Below are positions 33,010-45,300 of a DNA stretch of 64,000 nucleotides, piece by piece. Source of the DNA: Marisa cornuarietis (taxonomy: Eukaryota > Mollusca > Gastropoda > Architaenioglossa > Ampullariidae). Position 1 is the stretch's first letter. Every line of letters starts with the position of its first letter. The stretch is taken from NCBI GenBank assembly GCA_004794655.1, contig SMMW01000001.1:23195001-23259000 (forward strand), read 5' to 3'. The notes below the pieces were generated by a model. The model saw nothing but the letters and a program-made list of their open reading frames with translations. It did not search any database and was not told where the DNA came from. Position numbers and translations under genes: made by a program.

Positions 33010-34800
33010 TAACTCATTTCATAAACAAGGGTTGGAGAGATCAAGACTTTGGAATATTAATGATATTGAAACTTTAATGGCCACGGAACCTCTTTTTATT
33101 TGACCCAAAGAACAAGTGCGTTAATTTGTTCCTTTTCTTTGTGGGGTGGAGAAGGGGGCATCCCATCGGGAAAATGTAATGACATGGAACATGGGAGGAT
33201 GCCAGTTCATTGCTACTTTAGTTAGGAAATCACACATTTGGACTGTGTACTAATTCCTTATAGTATTAAATTGTTGTGAGTAGTACAGTCATGCCATGTA
33301 GGATGATTCATTAATAAGAAAATGCACTAGATTAATTAAACAAACAGTATATCATTAACAGTATGCTACAAATCAGGTGATCTATCAGATTATCAGTTTT
33401 TAAAGGCATTCAGGACTAAATGACAGTCATCTAGATGGCTATTAGGCCTCACAGGCCTCTTGGTAAAGGTGCCCATAAGCCTTTGCACAGCCATCGAAAA
33501 AAAACAAAGTTTGCAAATTAGTGTAATCTGTGAAGCATGTATGTACACAGAGAAGAAACCACCTACAAATTGTGAACACTTGAATATATTTGCTTACAGT
33601 ACTTGAATCAACTTTTTTTTCAGTCACCATTACGCAAAATGTTAGCATCTTCTTGATTTGTGAACTGACAAGATTTCTTTTCCACTTGCTTACTTCATTT
33701 ACTCTTCAGTTATTCAGCATCCAGCAGTGATCTCAGTGAATAAACTGATCATGTTGCTGCTAACCATCGTGTGACTGGTCAACATTCTTCCTATCGTACT
33801 TACTCTTGATCTCTGCAGATTGTCTGACGTGTCTCCTCCATTTAATCTGCTCTCAGCCAGCAAAGACTAATTAAAATTTTGTTAAAGGAATAGTATTTTT
33901 TGTGAATCTTCGTAGTAAACATCAACCAGTTCCTGTTTCTGGTAGAATATAGACAAATTGCTGCCAAGCTGCTACAGTAAGTCAAGCTTATTCCTTCATT
34001 GTCTAATTTTTATGGGCAATGTGTTTGTTCAGGAGTTCTGTCCTCAAATAGTTGAGAATATAAGCAGATTCTGCAAGGATTTTGTCAATTCATTAGCAGC
34101 TTAAGAATATATTTCAATCTGTTTTTTTAATGTTGCGCTAAAACTTGCCTACAAGCTCTAACAAATGGCACTAACTGTCAATAGAAAATGAGTTTGTTTA
34201 GCAAATGCTTTGAAAAAGAAGTTTCAAATTGTCACACCAGTTAAACACCAACATAAAAGGAAAGGAGCTTTAGAATGCTGCATCAGTTATGCATGTTTTT
34301 GTACCAGAACTGCAACTACTAATGGGTCAGAAATCTTCATTCTGGGCAGCTGCCACCTTTCACAAGATCCTGCACTTTTCCAGACCTTGTCCTTAGCAGG
34401 CTAGGAGTGAGCTGCAAGGGACAAGAAAAACTGTTTTGAGATGTTTAAGGTATCTAAGATATTTACTTTGTGCTTCCGATAATGCACAGATACAGGAACT
34501 TAAATATTAGTTTTTATGTTGAATGTGTTGACACACTTCACACATGCCTGTAGGTCAAGGGAAAGTAATGTCAAGTTGTCATTGTACTGATGGTCACTGA
34601 TTAACCATCTGCTGATTCAGCTTAGCATGATTTGATTCATCCACAGCGCCATAGTCAATTTCATCACATCGTCCATGCAATACTTCAGCCACAAAATAAT
34701 TGAATTTTGATTAAACCTCTTTTAATAGCACTGGTTGGACTGTGCACAGGGATCTTTGTCTGTTTATGTGTGTGTGCCTGTGGTGGCTTCATCCCTGAAT
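33010..34800. other. Intergenic, no gene recognised
   Basis: AT-rich sequence between the 3' end of the plus-strand GON7-like gene and the 3' end of the minus-strand PHF7-like gene. No coding exon is recognised. Confidence 0.4.
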
Positions 34801-34879
34801 ACCTTCAAATACAGGTTAGATGATTTGCATGATCAGTATAGATACCCATAAATTACCATCCTCACAACACACCCAGATC

Positions 34880-35095
34880 TATGGGGCACCTGGTACTGTG
34901 GAGGTTGAAACACTTGCTGTCACCACTGTAGTGAGCAACAGGGTGCCAATTTCGCCTTGTGACACTCTGTGTGTGATACCTGTCTGCAGGGCTGGGCATC
35001 ATAGGTTTTCTATGGTTTCTTCCCTCTTCCCCCATAGTGCAAAACCACCTCAAGGTGGAAGCACATTCCTACTAAACCAACCAACCAGACCCCAG
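34880..35095 (+). repeat. Repeat sharing its 3' end with the I-type LINE
   Basis: Ends CCCCCATAGTGCAAAACCAC, CTCAAGGTGGAAGCACATTC, then an ACCAACCAACCA tail. This aligns with the LINE 3' end (CCCCCACAGTGCGAAATCAC, CGAGAGGTGGAAGCACTTTC at about 50264-50300 and 4918-4960). The upstream part does not match that LINE. It could be a SINE that borrowed the LINE tail or a more diverged related LINE. Confidence 0.5.
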
Positions 35096-35814
35096 CTCTT
35101 GTCAAGACTGGTAGAAAAGGCAGCGTTTAGTTATGGTCAAAAGAACAACCAAGAATCAACATTCCTTGAGGCCTTTTTCTTTTTTTAAACACAGGCACAC
35201 TGCAACTTATGTTGTGCAGTTTTATAAACTCTTAGGATGTAGCTGAAGATATTATTTTGAAAAGAAAGCAAGTCTAAGACTGGACTGTTTCATAAGGTTA
35301 CCAGTTCTCTAGAGACACCGCAGTGACAACAGCAGTCAAGAATTAATGTGGTTGGATGTAATTAGACTTTAACACAGTTCAGTAGATACCTCACTTTTCG
35401 GAGCTGTTCCCAAGAAAACTGACACAATCTGATAGAAATCCCTCTGAAGAAAGTGTAATGACAATGGATGTCTACCCCCACCTCCAGGTAAGGCCTAGTG
35501 CTCTGCCACAAAGTTTACAATGCAGTTTATGCAGTATTTCACAAGATGAAGGTCATCCCAATGCTTAGAGAAAACGGAGACATTTTTGTTTTCAACAGGT
35601 ATCTATTGCACTTCGAAAAAAAATCTTCAAAGCATTTCTAAATTACAGAACTTGAGGTCATGACACAGTCCACTCTAAGCCATCCTTTTAGAAGCTTTTA
35701 AAATACTTCTGAAAGATATGTAAAATATGCATATAAATATGTACAACTTCTTTATAGCAAAGAGAATAAGTATGTCATAGGACACATGTCTGCATGAAAA
35801 ATCCAAGGTACAGG

Positions 35815-35915
35815 GTGGGGGTGGGGGGCTGGTGGTGTTTTACGCTGAGCCAGCAACTGAGACTATATCACGGCAAGGCAGCAAGCCCTGTAAATAGATG
35901 CCACATGCAGAGAAA
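35815..35915. repeat. Dispersed repeat fragment, copy 1
   Basis: Shares CCAGCAACTGAGACTATATC and GGCAAGGCAGCAAGCCCTGTAAA with 36430-36478, about 85-90% alike by eye, preceded in both by a GT-rich stretch. Probably a SINE-derived fragment. Confidence 0.55.
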
Positions 35916-36277
35916 GAACAGCGTGCCCAAGACAGCCAACCTTCACTGTATTGGTGACAGGCGCTACCGGACTGCCCTAGGAAAAAAAAAGGGGGGGAGC
36001 AAAGATTGAATCAGCATAAGACAGAAAAACATCTTTAGCAAAGATAAAGAGTAGTGATACGAGGCCAGGGTGAAGATGGAATGCTTACCATCAGCATGAC
36101 CCAGTTAGCTAGTAGCACAGTGCTATTACTTAAAATTTCTGCAACAGTTTACGTTTTAACAAATACGTTCACAGCCCCCTTCCAACATATGTAAATAAAA
36201 CATGCAGACACATGCAAGCACATACTAATACACTCAACAATATACTCTGCTTTGTTGTAAAATATATAAACATTCTG

Positions 36278-36283
36278 TTTATT
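36278..36283 (-). promoter_or_regulatory. Candidate polyadenylation signal of the PHF7-like gene
   Basis: TTTATT on plus (AATAAA on minus), about 290 bases past the stop codon at 36574. It is the best hexamer in the 3' region, but alternatives further downstream cannot be excluded. Confidence 0.4.
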
Positions 36284-36384
36284 CACAATACAGTTTTGTG
36301 TGATTGAAAAAAAGCTGACAGCAAAAAAGGTAATGGTATTACTGTACAATACTTGCAAACTCTGCAGACATCCTGTGTATGCAT

Positions 36385-36480
36385 TGGGGGTGTGTGTGGG
36401 GTGGGCTGGAATTAGCGTTTTTTTTACTAATCCAGCAACTAAGGCTATATTATGGCAAGGCAGCCAGCCCTGTAAACATC
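36385..36480. repeat. Dispersed repeat fragment, copy 2
   Basis: Second copy of the fragment at 35815-35915 (CCAGCAACTAAGGCTATATT, GGCAAGGCAGCCAGCCCTGT). It lies just downstream of the PHF7-like stop codon and past the 36278-36283 signal only on its gene-proximal side, so it may be part of that gene's 3' UTR. Confidence 0.55.
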
Positions 36481-36573
36481 TTGTGTGGGTGTAAGCACTT
36501 CCTACATTGCCTCAACAGCAACAGTACATCCTTTACATGTAGAAAACTTTAGTGAGGTCAGAATATACTCTTG

Positions 36574-39302
36574 CTACCCTGATTCAAGAAATTCTACCTC
36601 ACTATCAGATGAATCTACCACCAGCACTAAGCTCTTGCACTGTCGCTGCGTGGCTGCTGGTTCCCAATCATCGGTAGTCAAGTCAATAACGGAGGATGAA
36701 GCATGCTTCCTGCAGGCAAGAATGGGTTCCCTTACAACCGCCCCACGCCTGCTGGTGGAAAAATTTTCTTTGCTAATTCCATATAACTGGGGCCTGGGTC
36801 CCACTAGGGCAGAAGTGTAAGATGCTGAGGTAGCCATCGGTACAGCTGTGGTTGTCGTGGTAAGAAATGTGGCTGCAGAGACAGAGGTGCTGGTAGCAGT
36901 CCTGCGAGGTGGAACACTGGGAATAACACAGCTTTTTGGTGGCACCACACACTTCTTTTTCCACTCATTGCATGGGGAAAATTGTCTGCTACAGAAACTT
37001 TGCTCTGGCTGTTGAGTTTGTTCTCTGGCAAGCACTGCTTTAGTTGATTGCTGGATAGAGTGGGATATGTCCTCCACATCCGAGTCAGAATCTACAACAA
37101 CAACATGGGATGATTTTGATAGCTGATTAATGACTTGCACAGAACCAAGCCATATTTTTCCACGTGACCTCGGCAGCACATATTCTTTCTCTGCATGCGG
37201 TGAGACAGGGGTGTAAATGTTAGATGCCATGTAGGGCCTGCTTCTCCTGAGACTGCTAGTTACTGTCTGCAGGTCTGACTGGGCAACAGAGGTCATTGGA
37301 TTAGCAGGGGTAGGAGGACAATCATGGGAAAAGAGAGATACAGGTACCGGCCTGTCACTAGTCACTGACCAGGCAACTTGAGGCGAATTGTTCTCCCACG
37401 CATCTTCCATGCTGGCTTCTGAGGTCTCAATCATTTGACTTGCCGTACTTGAGACAACAGGTGCAATGATGTCAGTCATCAGATTATGTGGGTTTTCAAA
37501 CAAACCAGAAGGCAAGGAGCATGAAGGCTTCAATAAAGTTGACGAAAAACATTCCAACTCAGGGGTCACAATCTGTGATGAGGAAGCAGAATTTACACCC
37601 TGAGAAAAGAAGGATATTTGAGAAGAAACAGGAGATGGTGACTTCACTTGAAAAGAGGCAGAACACAAAGGTGTCTGCAAGCTGGATGACAAAGGCTTGA
37701 AAAAACCTGGAAGAGTTTCATGCTTGCTCGAGCTGGCAAAATTCACAGAAATTTCTGGCTTGATCATACAGGAAGAACCAATATACTGAGCACCTACTAC
37801 TGATGACACACAAAACTCAGTCCCAGGATGAGAGCAAAAATCTGGGGAACTAGTTAAGTGGGTATTTTGAGTGGGCCTCAAGTTCCCACTGGAAAAGTCC
37901 ACTAAACCAAAGAAAGAAGTTTGTTCAGAATCTACTGACTGAAAAGACAGTGAGTTAGCAGACTGTGGCACAAGAGAAAAAGTAGCTGTTTCTACAGGTT
38001 GTGCTAAAATATCTGAGCATCTACCAACTTCTTGACTTTGACTTTTTGATGCTATTAACTGCTGGTAAGCTGTTAGACGTTCTGCAACATCTAGAATGTC
38101 AATTGGGGTGTAACAAGCTCCATCTGCAATGTCACTTGCAGGGTCATCTGCTGGTGCAGTTTTGATGTCAAAGGAAGTAAGTTTGTTCTCCAGGCACCGG
38201 TTTACCTCCCTTTGTTTATTGTATCCTCTGGGTTCACTTCCCTGATTGGTCATCTCCCCTGAGTGCAACACTTTCCCTTTGGCCAGATTAGCAAAGATGT
38301 GGCAGTGACTAGCAGAACCACCTGATTCAAGATGAGCTTCACCTGTGCTGCTTAGGTGTTTATCATCTCTGTCACATATGATACTGGGACTGGACAGCTG
38401 TGTGATGTTTTGTTCACAGAACACTAGCTTTCGAGGACGTCCACGAGGTCGTTTGACTTTGAAATTGGCACTGCTGCTCTCACCTCCCACTGGTGGAGGC
38501 TTTCGAGGACGTCCAACAGGCCGTTTAACCTGTGGCACAGACGCCTGCCCAGCATTTTCATGTGCATCTCCTGACCCAATGGTGACACAAGGGAGAGATG
38601 GAATCCCATTGCTACTCCCACCTCTACACGTTGGGTTTTCCCCATCCCCAGATTTTCTTCCCAGCTGACAGTCGTCAGTATCATTATCACTTGTAGCATG
38701 TGCATCTCCTGAGCCAATGGTGACACAAGGGAGAGATGGAATCCCACTGCTGCTCCCACCTCTACACGTTGGGCTTTCCCCATCCCCAGATTTTCTTCCC
38801 AGCTGACAGTCGTCAGTATCATTATCACTTGTAGCATGTGCATCTCCTGAGCCAATGGTGACACAAGGGAGAGATGGAATCCCACTGCTGCTCCCACCTC
38901 TACAGGTTGGGTTTTCCCCATCCCCAGATTTTCTTACCAGCTGACAGTTGTCAGTATCATTATCACTTGTAGCATCAACATTGCTTTGCTCTTGAACACT
39001 TTGTTCCTCAGAAGAACAACTGTCTTTTGTCAAACTTAAATTATCATCAGAATCTTCAACATTGACATCCTCATCGCCATCATTGCTTTTTTTAACACTT
39101 TGGAGCAGCTGATCATTGTCTATTCGGTGCAGCACCACATCTAGCAACTTGAGGCCACTCTCTTCAGGAGATGTACTTTTGATACCAGAGCCAACTGCCA
39201 CTCTACCGCCTCTGCCTCTTCCTCTTCTGGCAGGTGGACGACCCCTCCGCCGTGCAATGCCGTTTGACTGTTGTTGGTTTAGATGTCTTCTTTCCATCAG
39301 TT
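36574..39302 (-). CDS. PHF7: PHF7-like last exon: AT-hooks, triplicate repeat and SIM-rich tail
   Basis: Open for 908 codons after acceptor TTTTCTCCCATTTAG. The ATG at 39297 lies inside the exon, so it need not be the start. Counting from it: a basic AT-hook-like segment at 16-30 ([16 protein letters not shown]); an acidic Ser-rich region; three copies of a 46-residue repeat at about 108-250 ([19 protein letters not shown]...[15 protein letters not shown]); two canonical AT-hooks at about 256-295 ([22 protein letters not shown]); a long Ser/Thr/Gln-rich disordered stretch; and SIM-like motifs near 732 ([12 protein letters not shown]), 870 (SVIDLTTDD) and 890 ([13 protein letters not shown]). 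AT-hooks bind AT-rich DNA, and SIMs bind SUMO. The 3' UTR follows without a further intron being evident. Confidence 0.85.
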
Positions 39303-42300
39303 CTAAATGGGAGAAAACAAAATTAAAAGGATCATCTTAGTGTCTCACAATGTTAACTCATTCCATGCAGATGAAAAGCAAAACGATTCATCACTTAGAA
39401 AAAGGAGTGGTGGTATGAAGTACAAGGTGTTCCAAGATTTACATCTATTAACCCTCTTAGTTTGATGGGCCACGATTGTGGCTTTGCTGGCAGAGTAGGA
39501 TGAACCACAAAAGTGGCTTTGCTCATGTGTCCCAAGAAAAGCTCTCCTATTGGTTGAGCTGGTTAAAAACTATCCATTCAGAAAGTTTGTTAGCATTCTC
39601 TGGTCTTCTGCACGCAGTCTTCTATCCATTTTGAATTTATTCTGAGCAAGTTTGCCATTCTTTTCTTAAAAAAAAAAAAAGAAGAGTAACCCATTGAGTG
39701 ATCGTGCTGAGGAAGACATCTTTGGCGACATCAGTGAAGAGTCTGTTGTGGAGAACGACTCTGCCAGCAATTTTGAAGGTATTTGTGCAATTTGTTTTTT
39801 CCTGCTAATTGATGTATATAGGTTTTTATCAATGAAGGCATGTAGCCCTCGTGGAATTGCTGATTTTTTAAAAAATAGTTTGCTTTCTTTGTAAGTATTT
39901 TGCGACCACTGTGGGCATGTCTTATTACAATTCTAACATGTTTTATCAATAATTCTGTATCTAGACAGGAATTTATGAATTAGATTTGTGTTTTCATACT
40001 TTAGTTTTCTTTGTCATTTCTACATCAGTCAGAGTGTCATTTGAGTTACAAGGATATTTTACAAGTGTGTGTGGTCAGTATGTCAGAGCAGAGAGCCTGG
40101 TATTTCAGCACTGAAGGATGGGAAGTTACTTCTGATTATTGCCAGTAAATGTCACTGTGACAGTGTTACTTATTTTTTATTTTGACAATGCAATATACAC
40201 AGAATAAAATGTCATTATAAGTATTGTTTAGAATATAACTAATGTAATATTTTAATGTATATGTTGGTGTGGGGGTGGCACATGTGACTGAAAGTGAAAA
40301 AAAAGTGTTTCTTGCAGTTGTTAGCACATGTATGATTTATGTGTGGCATTATCATAATTTGTTATTATACAAACAATAACAGTAAAGATAATAATTAATT
40401 TGTTTTTGTTTGAATATGCAGAATCTAGCAGTGGAGAGAGTGATGATGAGGGCAATGGCCAAGATGTAGATGGCATTTGGCTGCCCATCATTGGGGAAGA
40501 CCCTGGATCTCAGCCTGTCAACTTCACTGCTGCTCCAGGCCCCAAGCACCCTCCCCCCCCCCACCACCAGGATGCAAGGCGTGTTGACTATGTGAACTAG
40601 TTTTTCACCCCTGACTTTGTGGACCAGAAAGTGACCGAAACCACATTTTAAGCCCATCCCAGCCAGACGACATCATGATTCATGCAGCATTTTTCATGTG
40701 ACCAGTTAAATCTATTGCTGAAGTTCCTTCACTTCAGTAACAATGAACACTCTGACCACAAGATTCAGTCCCTTATTGATCATTTCATGAAGGCTTTCCT
40801 CCGTCACTATCACATATGCAAGGACATTTCCAATGATGAGAGTATGGTCGGGTTCAAGGGTAAGACACCACACCTGCGCCAGTATATGCCCCTCAAATGC
40901 CATGCCAGGTTTGGAATCAAACTGTGGTGTGTCTGTGACAGTGAAAATGGATACACTTTATATTTTGAAGTGTTCAGAGGGAAGGATCCTGAATGAGCCA
41001 ATGCAGCCAGGCCAGCCGCGTGGAGCCACACACACACTGGTCATGAGGCTGCTCACTGAATGTAATTTCTTGCATCGGGCCACCACCTGGGAGTGGATAA
41101 TTATTTCAGCAGTCCAGACCTGTTTCTGGAGCTTTATGCTCTTGGTACCATGGCTACTGGGACTGTCAGGACACACAGAAAGGGACTCCCAAGGACTGCC
41201 TTGAACCAGCAACTAAAAGACAGAGAAGTCGCTGAATGCTGCAAAGGGCCTCTCCTCTGTGTTGCCTACAAAGATGGCACCAAGAAGCCTGTCCTACTCA
41301 GCACTGCTGTTATCAGCTGGCTTCCAGCATATCAGAAACAAGAGGGGGAGCAGGCGCAGAAGGTGGTGGTGGACAAGAACTGACAAAGTTGCCAGTAGGC
41401 AAGAAAAGAAACTGCATGGCTAGACACAATAAACGTGTGCGCTCCTCATTCGAGTGCCCAGTTTGTGAAGTTGGACTGTGCCCTGGCTGCTTTGTCAGTT
41501 ACCACTGGTGAACTGTACCGTGTATATACATATGTAAATACTTTTTTTGTGTTTGGGACAACTATCAACAATATGTGGACATTGACAGGATTTTTAAGTG
41601 AAACTGTGTGTACTATGAATGTGGTCAACATGCGAACTGTGAATTTTCTTGGATTGTGCTGTCACCAGAGTAAAGGTAGCCAATTTTCATTACTTTTATT
41701 ACAAAGTTCAAGCTTTTTCCTTTCGAAAAATGTATAGGTTTCTTGGTCTAATGTTTACCTGAAAGCAGCAATAACGAAAACAAACCTCACCCACTGTCAT
41801 CGCAGTCTTCAGTTTTAAGCCATTGTCTTGTACATATATTTCTATGCAAAACTAAGAGGGTTAATCTACAATGACATCACTACAAGGGGGCGGAGGGTCT
41901 CGCAGTTAATTATTAACACTGCTTAATAAAGCATTTTTTGTGTTATTGTTGTTGATGCAACATGACATTCTTTTAATTTGAAGTTATCATTTTGGTGAAT
42001 GCTGATATTTTTTACTCTGAAAACCAGCTGGCAGGCAATTCTCAAACTTGATTATATTTTTCTAACCATATGTGACCTGTTGGTAATTTGAGATTTTACG
42101 AATTGTACATTTTTAAAATGTACAGGTTTTGACCATTTTTGATAGTTATTCTTTTAGTCCTAAAATTGAGTGAGTTATAAAGGTTTGAAGTGTGAAAGTA
42201 TGGGGGTCTATGCAGTGGAACTGCAGGACACTAAACAGTAATAAAAGTGAATTACTTAACTTTATAAAAAATAATAGGCCAGAAGTAATCGCCCTGCAGG

Positions 42301-45300
42301 AAATAAATTTCACCGAAGAACCAATCCAAATTCCAAATTATAAATATCCACTAATATTTAAGGTGAGGTGCGCATCGGGAAAAAATCGATTTGGGGGTAC
42401 CATGGTCAATTTTGAGTTAACACCAGATTTGCATACTTTGACATATAATAAAACAGATTCCGATGTGTCTTTGTTAGAAAATGTATGTTTTGATGCTAAA
42501 TAAAATCATTTTTCACTCCTACCCTCACCAATTTTCTATCCAAGCCACGCACTGATACCGAAAATTGCTCTTGTTTGAGCCTTGGTTACGTACACAAGGA
42601 GCAGGCGAAGGCCGACATGTTATATTTACAAGAGGTAGTTCCTCCCTATCAGCCGTCACGTGGTCTGCGCTCTGGCTCCCAGTCACGCTTCTGTCTCCCT
42701 GCAGTGGAAGACACAAACAAGAAGACACTGGAGCCAGGGCCTTCAAAAACGCGGCACCTAAGCTGTGGAATTCTCTGCCATCGTCACTCTCCACCATCAA
42801 ATCACCAACCAAGTTTCGAAAAAGACTGAAAACCCATCTGTTTATTTAAGATGGACTTAAACTTAACCAATCAAGAAACACTTGTCTTTATTTTTTATTT
42901 TCCTGGGGTTTTATCTATTTATTTTTTCGTTTATTTTGTTTTTGCTGCGCAATGAGCATTCTTCTGAATGGATACAAATAGACATTATCATCATTATATA
43001 TACCGTTTGAACAGGCATGATCTCCCCTAGCTGACTACAACTGAAAGGTAACAAGTTTCTAAGCTATTTTTAAATAAACCAGGTCACCCTTTTCTGTAAT
43101 GTTCACGGCTATTGGCTTACACCGTAGTTTCTGGTAAAAAATTTTAAACGACGTCATCCGATTGGTTCGTTACCTTCACAATGACCATCCGCGAATCACC
43201 AAAATGGCTGACATTTGTTGATTCATTCCAACTCAGTTGCGATTAACGCACAGTTTGTCAAATGTCGTATGATTTATGAGTGAAAAGAATAAATCTTGGT
43301 GTGAGAAGTCTTCTAAGAAGTTGAAAAAGCAAAATGCAGCGACTACAGAGCGAAATAAATGGAGTGTTGGGAGAAAGCACGTGCCGAAATGACATCGTTA
43401 TGATGTGCAAGTAGCGACGAAAGATTTAACAAAATTACGAGAGTAAAATCTGTTATATGTTTGAAAATTTAAGATTTTCCAAGGTTTTGGATTTTGATAC
43501 TGAAACGTAACGATGCGACATACCGTAAATTTTTTTTTAGGGAGTCAACACAAGCTTTTATTTGTGGCATCTACCCCCCCCCCTCACACAATGAGTACAC
43601 TTTGTTTAACGATATAATAAACATTTCTGGAGCTTTTCCTTATCCTGTTTTAGTGGCAGAACAAATTATACAAGGTTTCCAATTGACATTTCCTTCCTAT
43701 AACCATTTGTTCCTGGTTGCATAGAAATGGAAACTTAACAGTGGCGTCACTATCAGGTGGAAGTTTTAATAAATTTGGCTATGCGGTAACGAAAAATGTC
43801 AACCTCACATTTAGATGGTGACGATGAAAGACAAACCCTTAAAATAAATAAGCAAATTTGCATGGAATCTTAGTAAAATTGTGTTTAATCTAATGCAGGC
43901 AAGTCGATCTTAAGGCTATACCTGAAACCCAGACACTGAGAAAACAGTAAAAGGAACACAAAAAGCTAATGGTCTCCAAGCAAGAGGGCTGTTAGAGTGA
44001 AATTCATAGTCCTGGCTTACTAGGATAGACTTAAATTACATAGTATGAGGCCTTGTGCAGCATGTAAACACTGAAATATATTTTTTAAAAATGATCTGAT
44101 ACAAGATATATTCATTTTAAATCTTAAAACTTGAATTTCTCCAATTGCGGTTTTTGACGCCGAGGCGTAACTGGAAAAAAATTGTATCTCAAGATTGGCT
44201 TGTGGTACATCAAAATGTTGCAGTTTTATTTAGAAATGAATAAACTATGGGGCAACAAGGAGAATATTCTGGTAGGAACATTATTTTGGCTCAAACTGAC
44301 ATTTGAAGAGGAAGAAAAATCTATCTGCCGAGTTTACGGGTGGGTATCATGTTTGACTGGTTATATCTCGTAGACCTTTTGAGATAACAAAAAGTTGACT
44401 TGTTGCTGCCTAGACCAAAACGTTTGATATATGACATATGGTATTGTGCAGAGGCATTTTTTAAATACTTGTGCGTTTTTACAGAAAAATGTTCATTTAA
44501 GTCTAAATTTTCATTGTAGGTACCCAAAAACATTTTTTATGTGCTACAAATATGGTATTTTAACACTATATAGTAAAAATCTTTTAAATATATTCAAAAC
44601 AAAGATTTTAATTTTTTGGTGTAGGTACCAGACCTTAAATCAAGACTTAAACCACATAAAGGAGGCGGGGTAGCAATCTATATTAAAAGTGAAATAACAG
44701 CTACAGAAATAGACCATAACCTAACTCCTGAAATTGAGGCAGTAGGAGTCGATATCACCCTCCCATCAGGCAAAAGGTTAAAAATAATAAACACGTACAT
44801 ATCACGCACAAACAAATATAGCGCATTCACAGTAGAAGACTTAACAAGATTATTTCAGTCAGGGAACCTTATGCTGGGAGACTTTAATGCTAAAAACCCA
44901 CTCTGGGATAGGGAAAAACCAAAAGCAGACAAAGGAGGAAAAATGGTAGAAGAAGCCATGGAGGATGCAAATGTATGTTTGCTAAACAACGGCCAACCCA
45001 TGCATGTGTTCTGTCAGGGCTCCATAGACTCAACCTCGACCATAAGCCTATCTCTCTGTACCCCAGAACTAGCAAATATTTTAGAATGGGAAGTTTACGA
45101 AGAGGACACGTTAGGGAGTGACCACTTTCCAATTATAATTTCCATGCCAGATACTAAAATAATCCAACCAAGCCCCCAAATCTCTAGAATTAACACTAAA
45201 AGATCACACTGGAATCTGTACCAGTCACTAACAGATGTGAATGATGTATGGCTCCCTGATGATGACATAGACACCAAGACCGACAAACTGACAGATAGCA

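Larger units (their letters stand above)
42363..44624 (+). mobile_element. Intron-like insertion in the LINE, AGGT-flanked
   Basis: The LINE reading frame stops matching after AAG at 42362 and resumes exactly at GTA (44625). The ends are a consensus donor (TTTAAG|GTGAGG) and a T-rich acceptor (TTTTTTGGTGTAG|GTACC). AGGT is present at both junctions (42361-42364 and 44623-44626), consistent with a 4-base duplication. Inside are an L2/CR1-like 3' fragment (42570-43010) and imperfect inverted repeats (42385-42420 against 44190-44225, sharing GTACCA...CAAT.TTGAG). Confidence 0.65.

Noticed and set aside
38345..38921. Plus-strand 107-codon and alternate minus frames
   Set aside because: Shadows of the PHF7-like last exon produced by its 138-bp repeat.
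39295..39297. ATG at 39297 as the start of a separate 907-residue gene
   Set aside because: A splice acceptor (CCCATTTAG) lies five bases upstream, and the phase matches the donor at 51601 of the PHF7-like gene, so it is better read as an internal Met.
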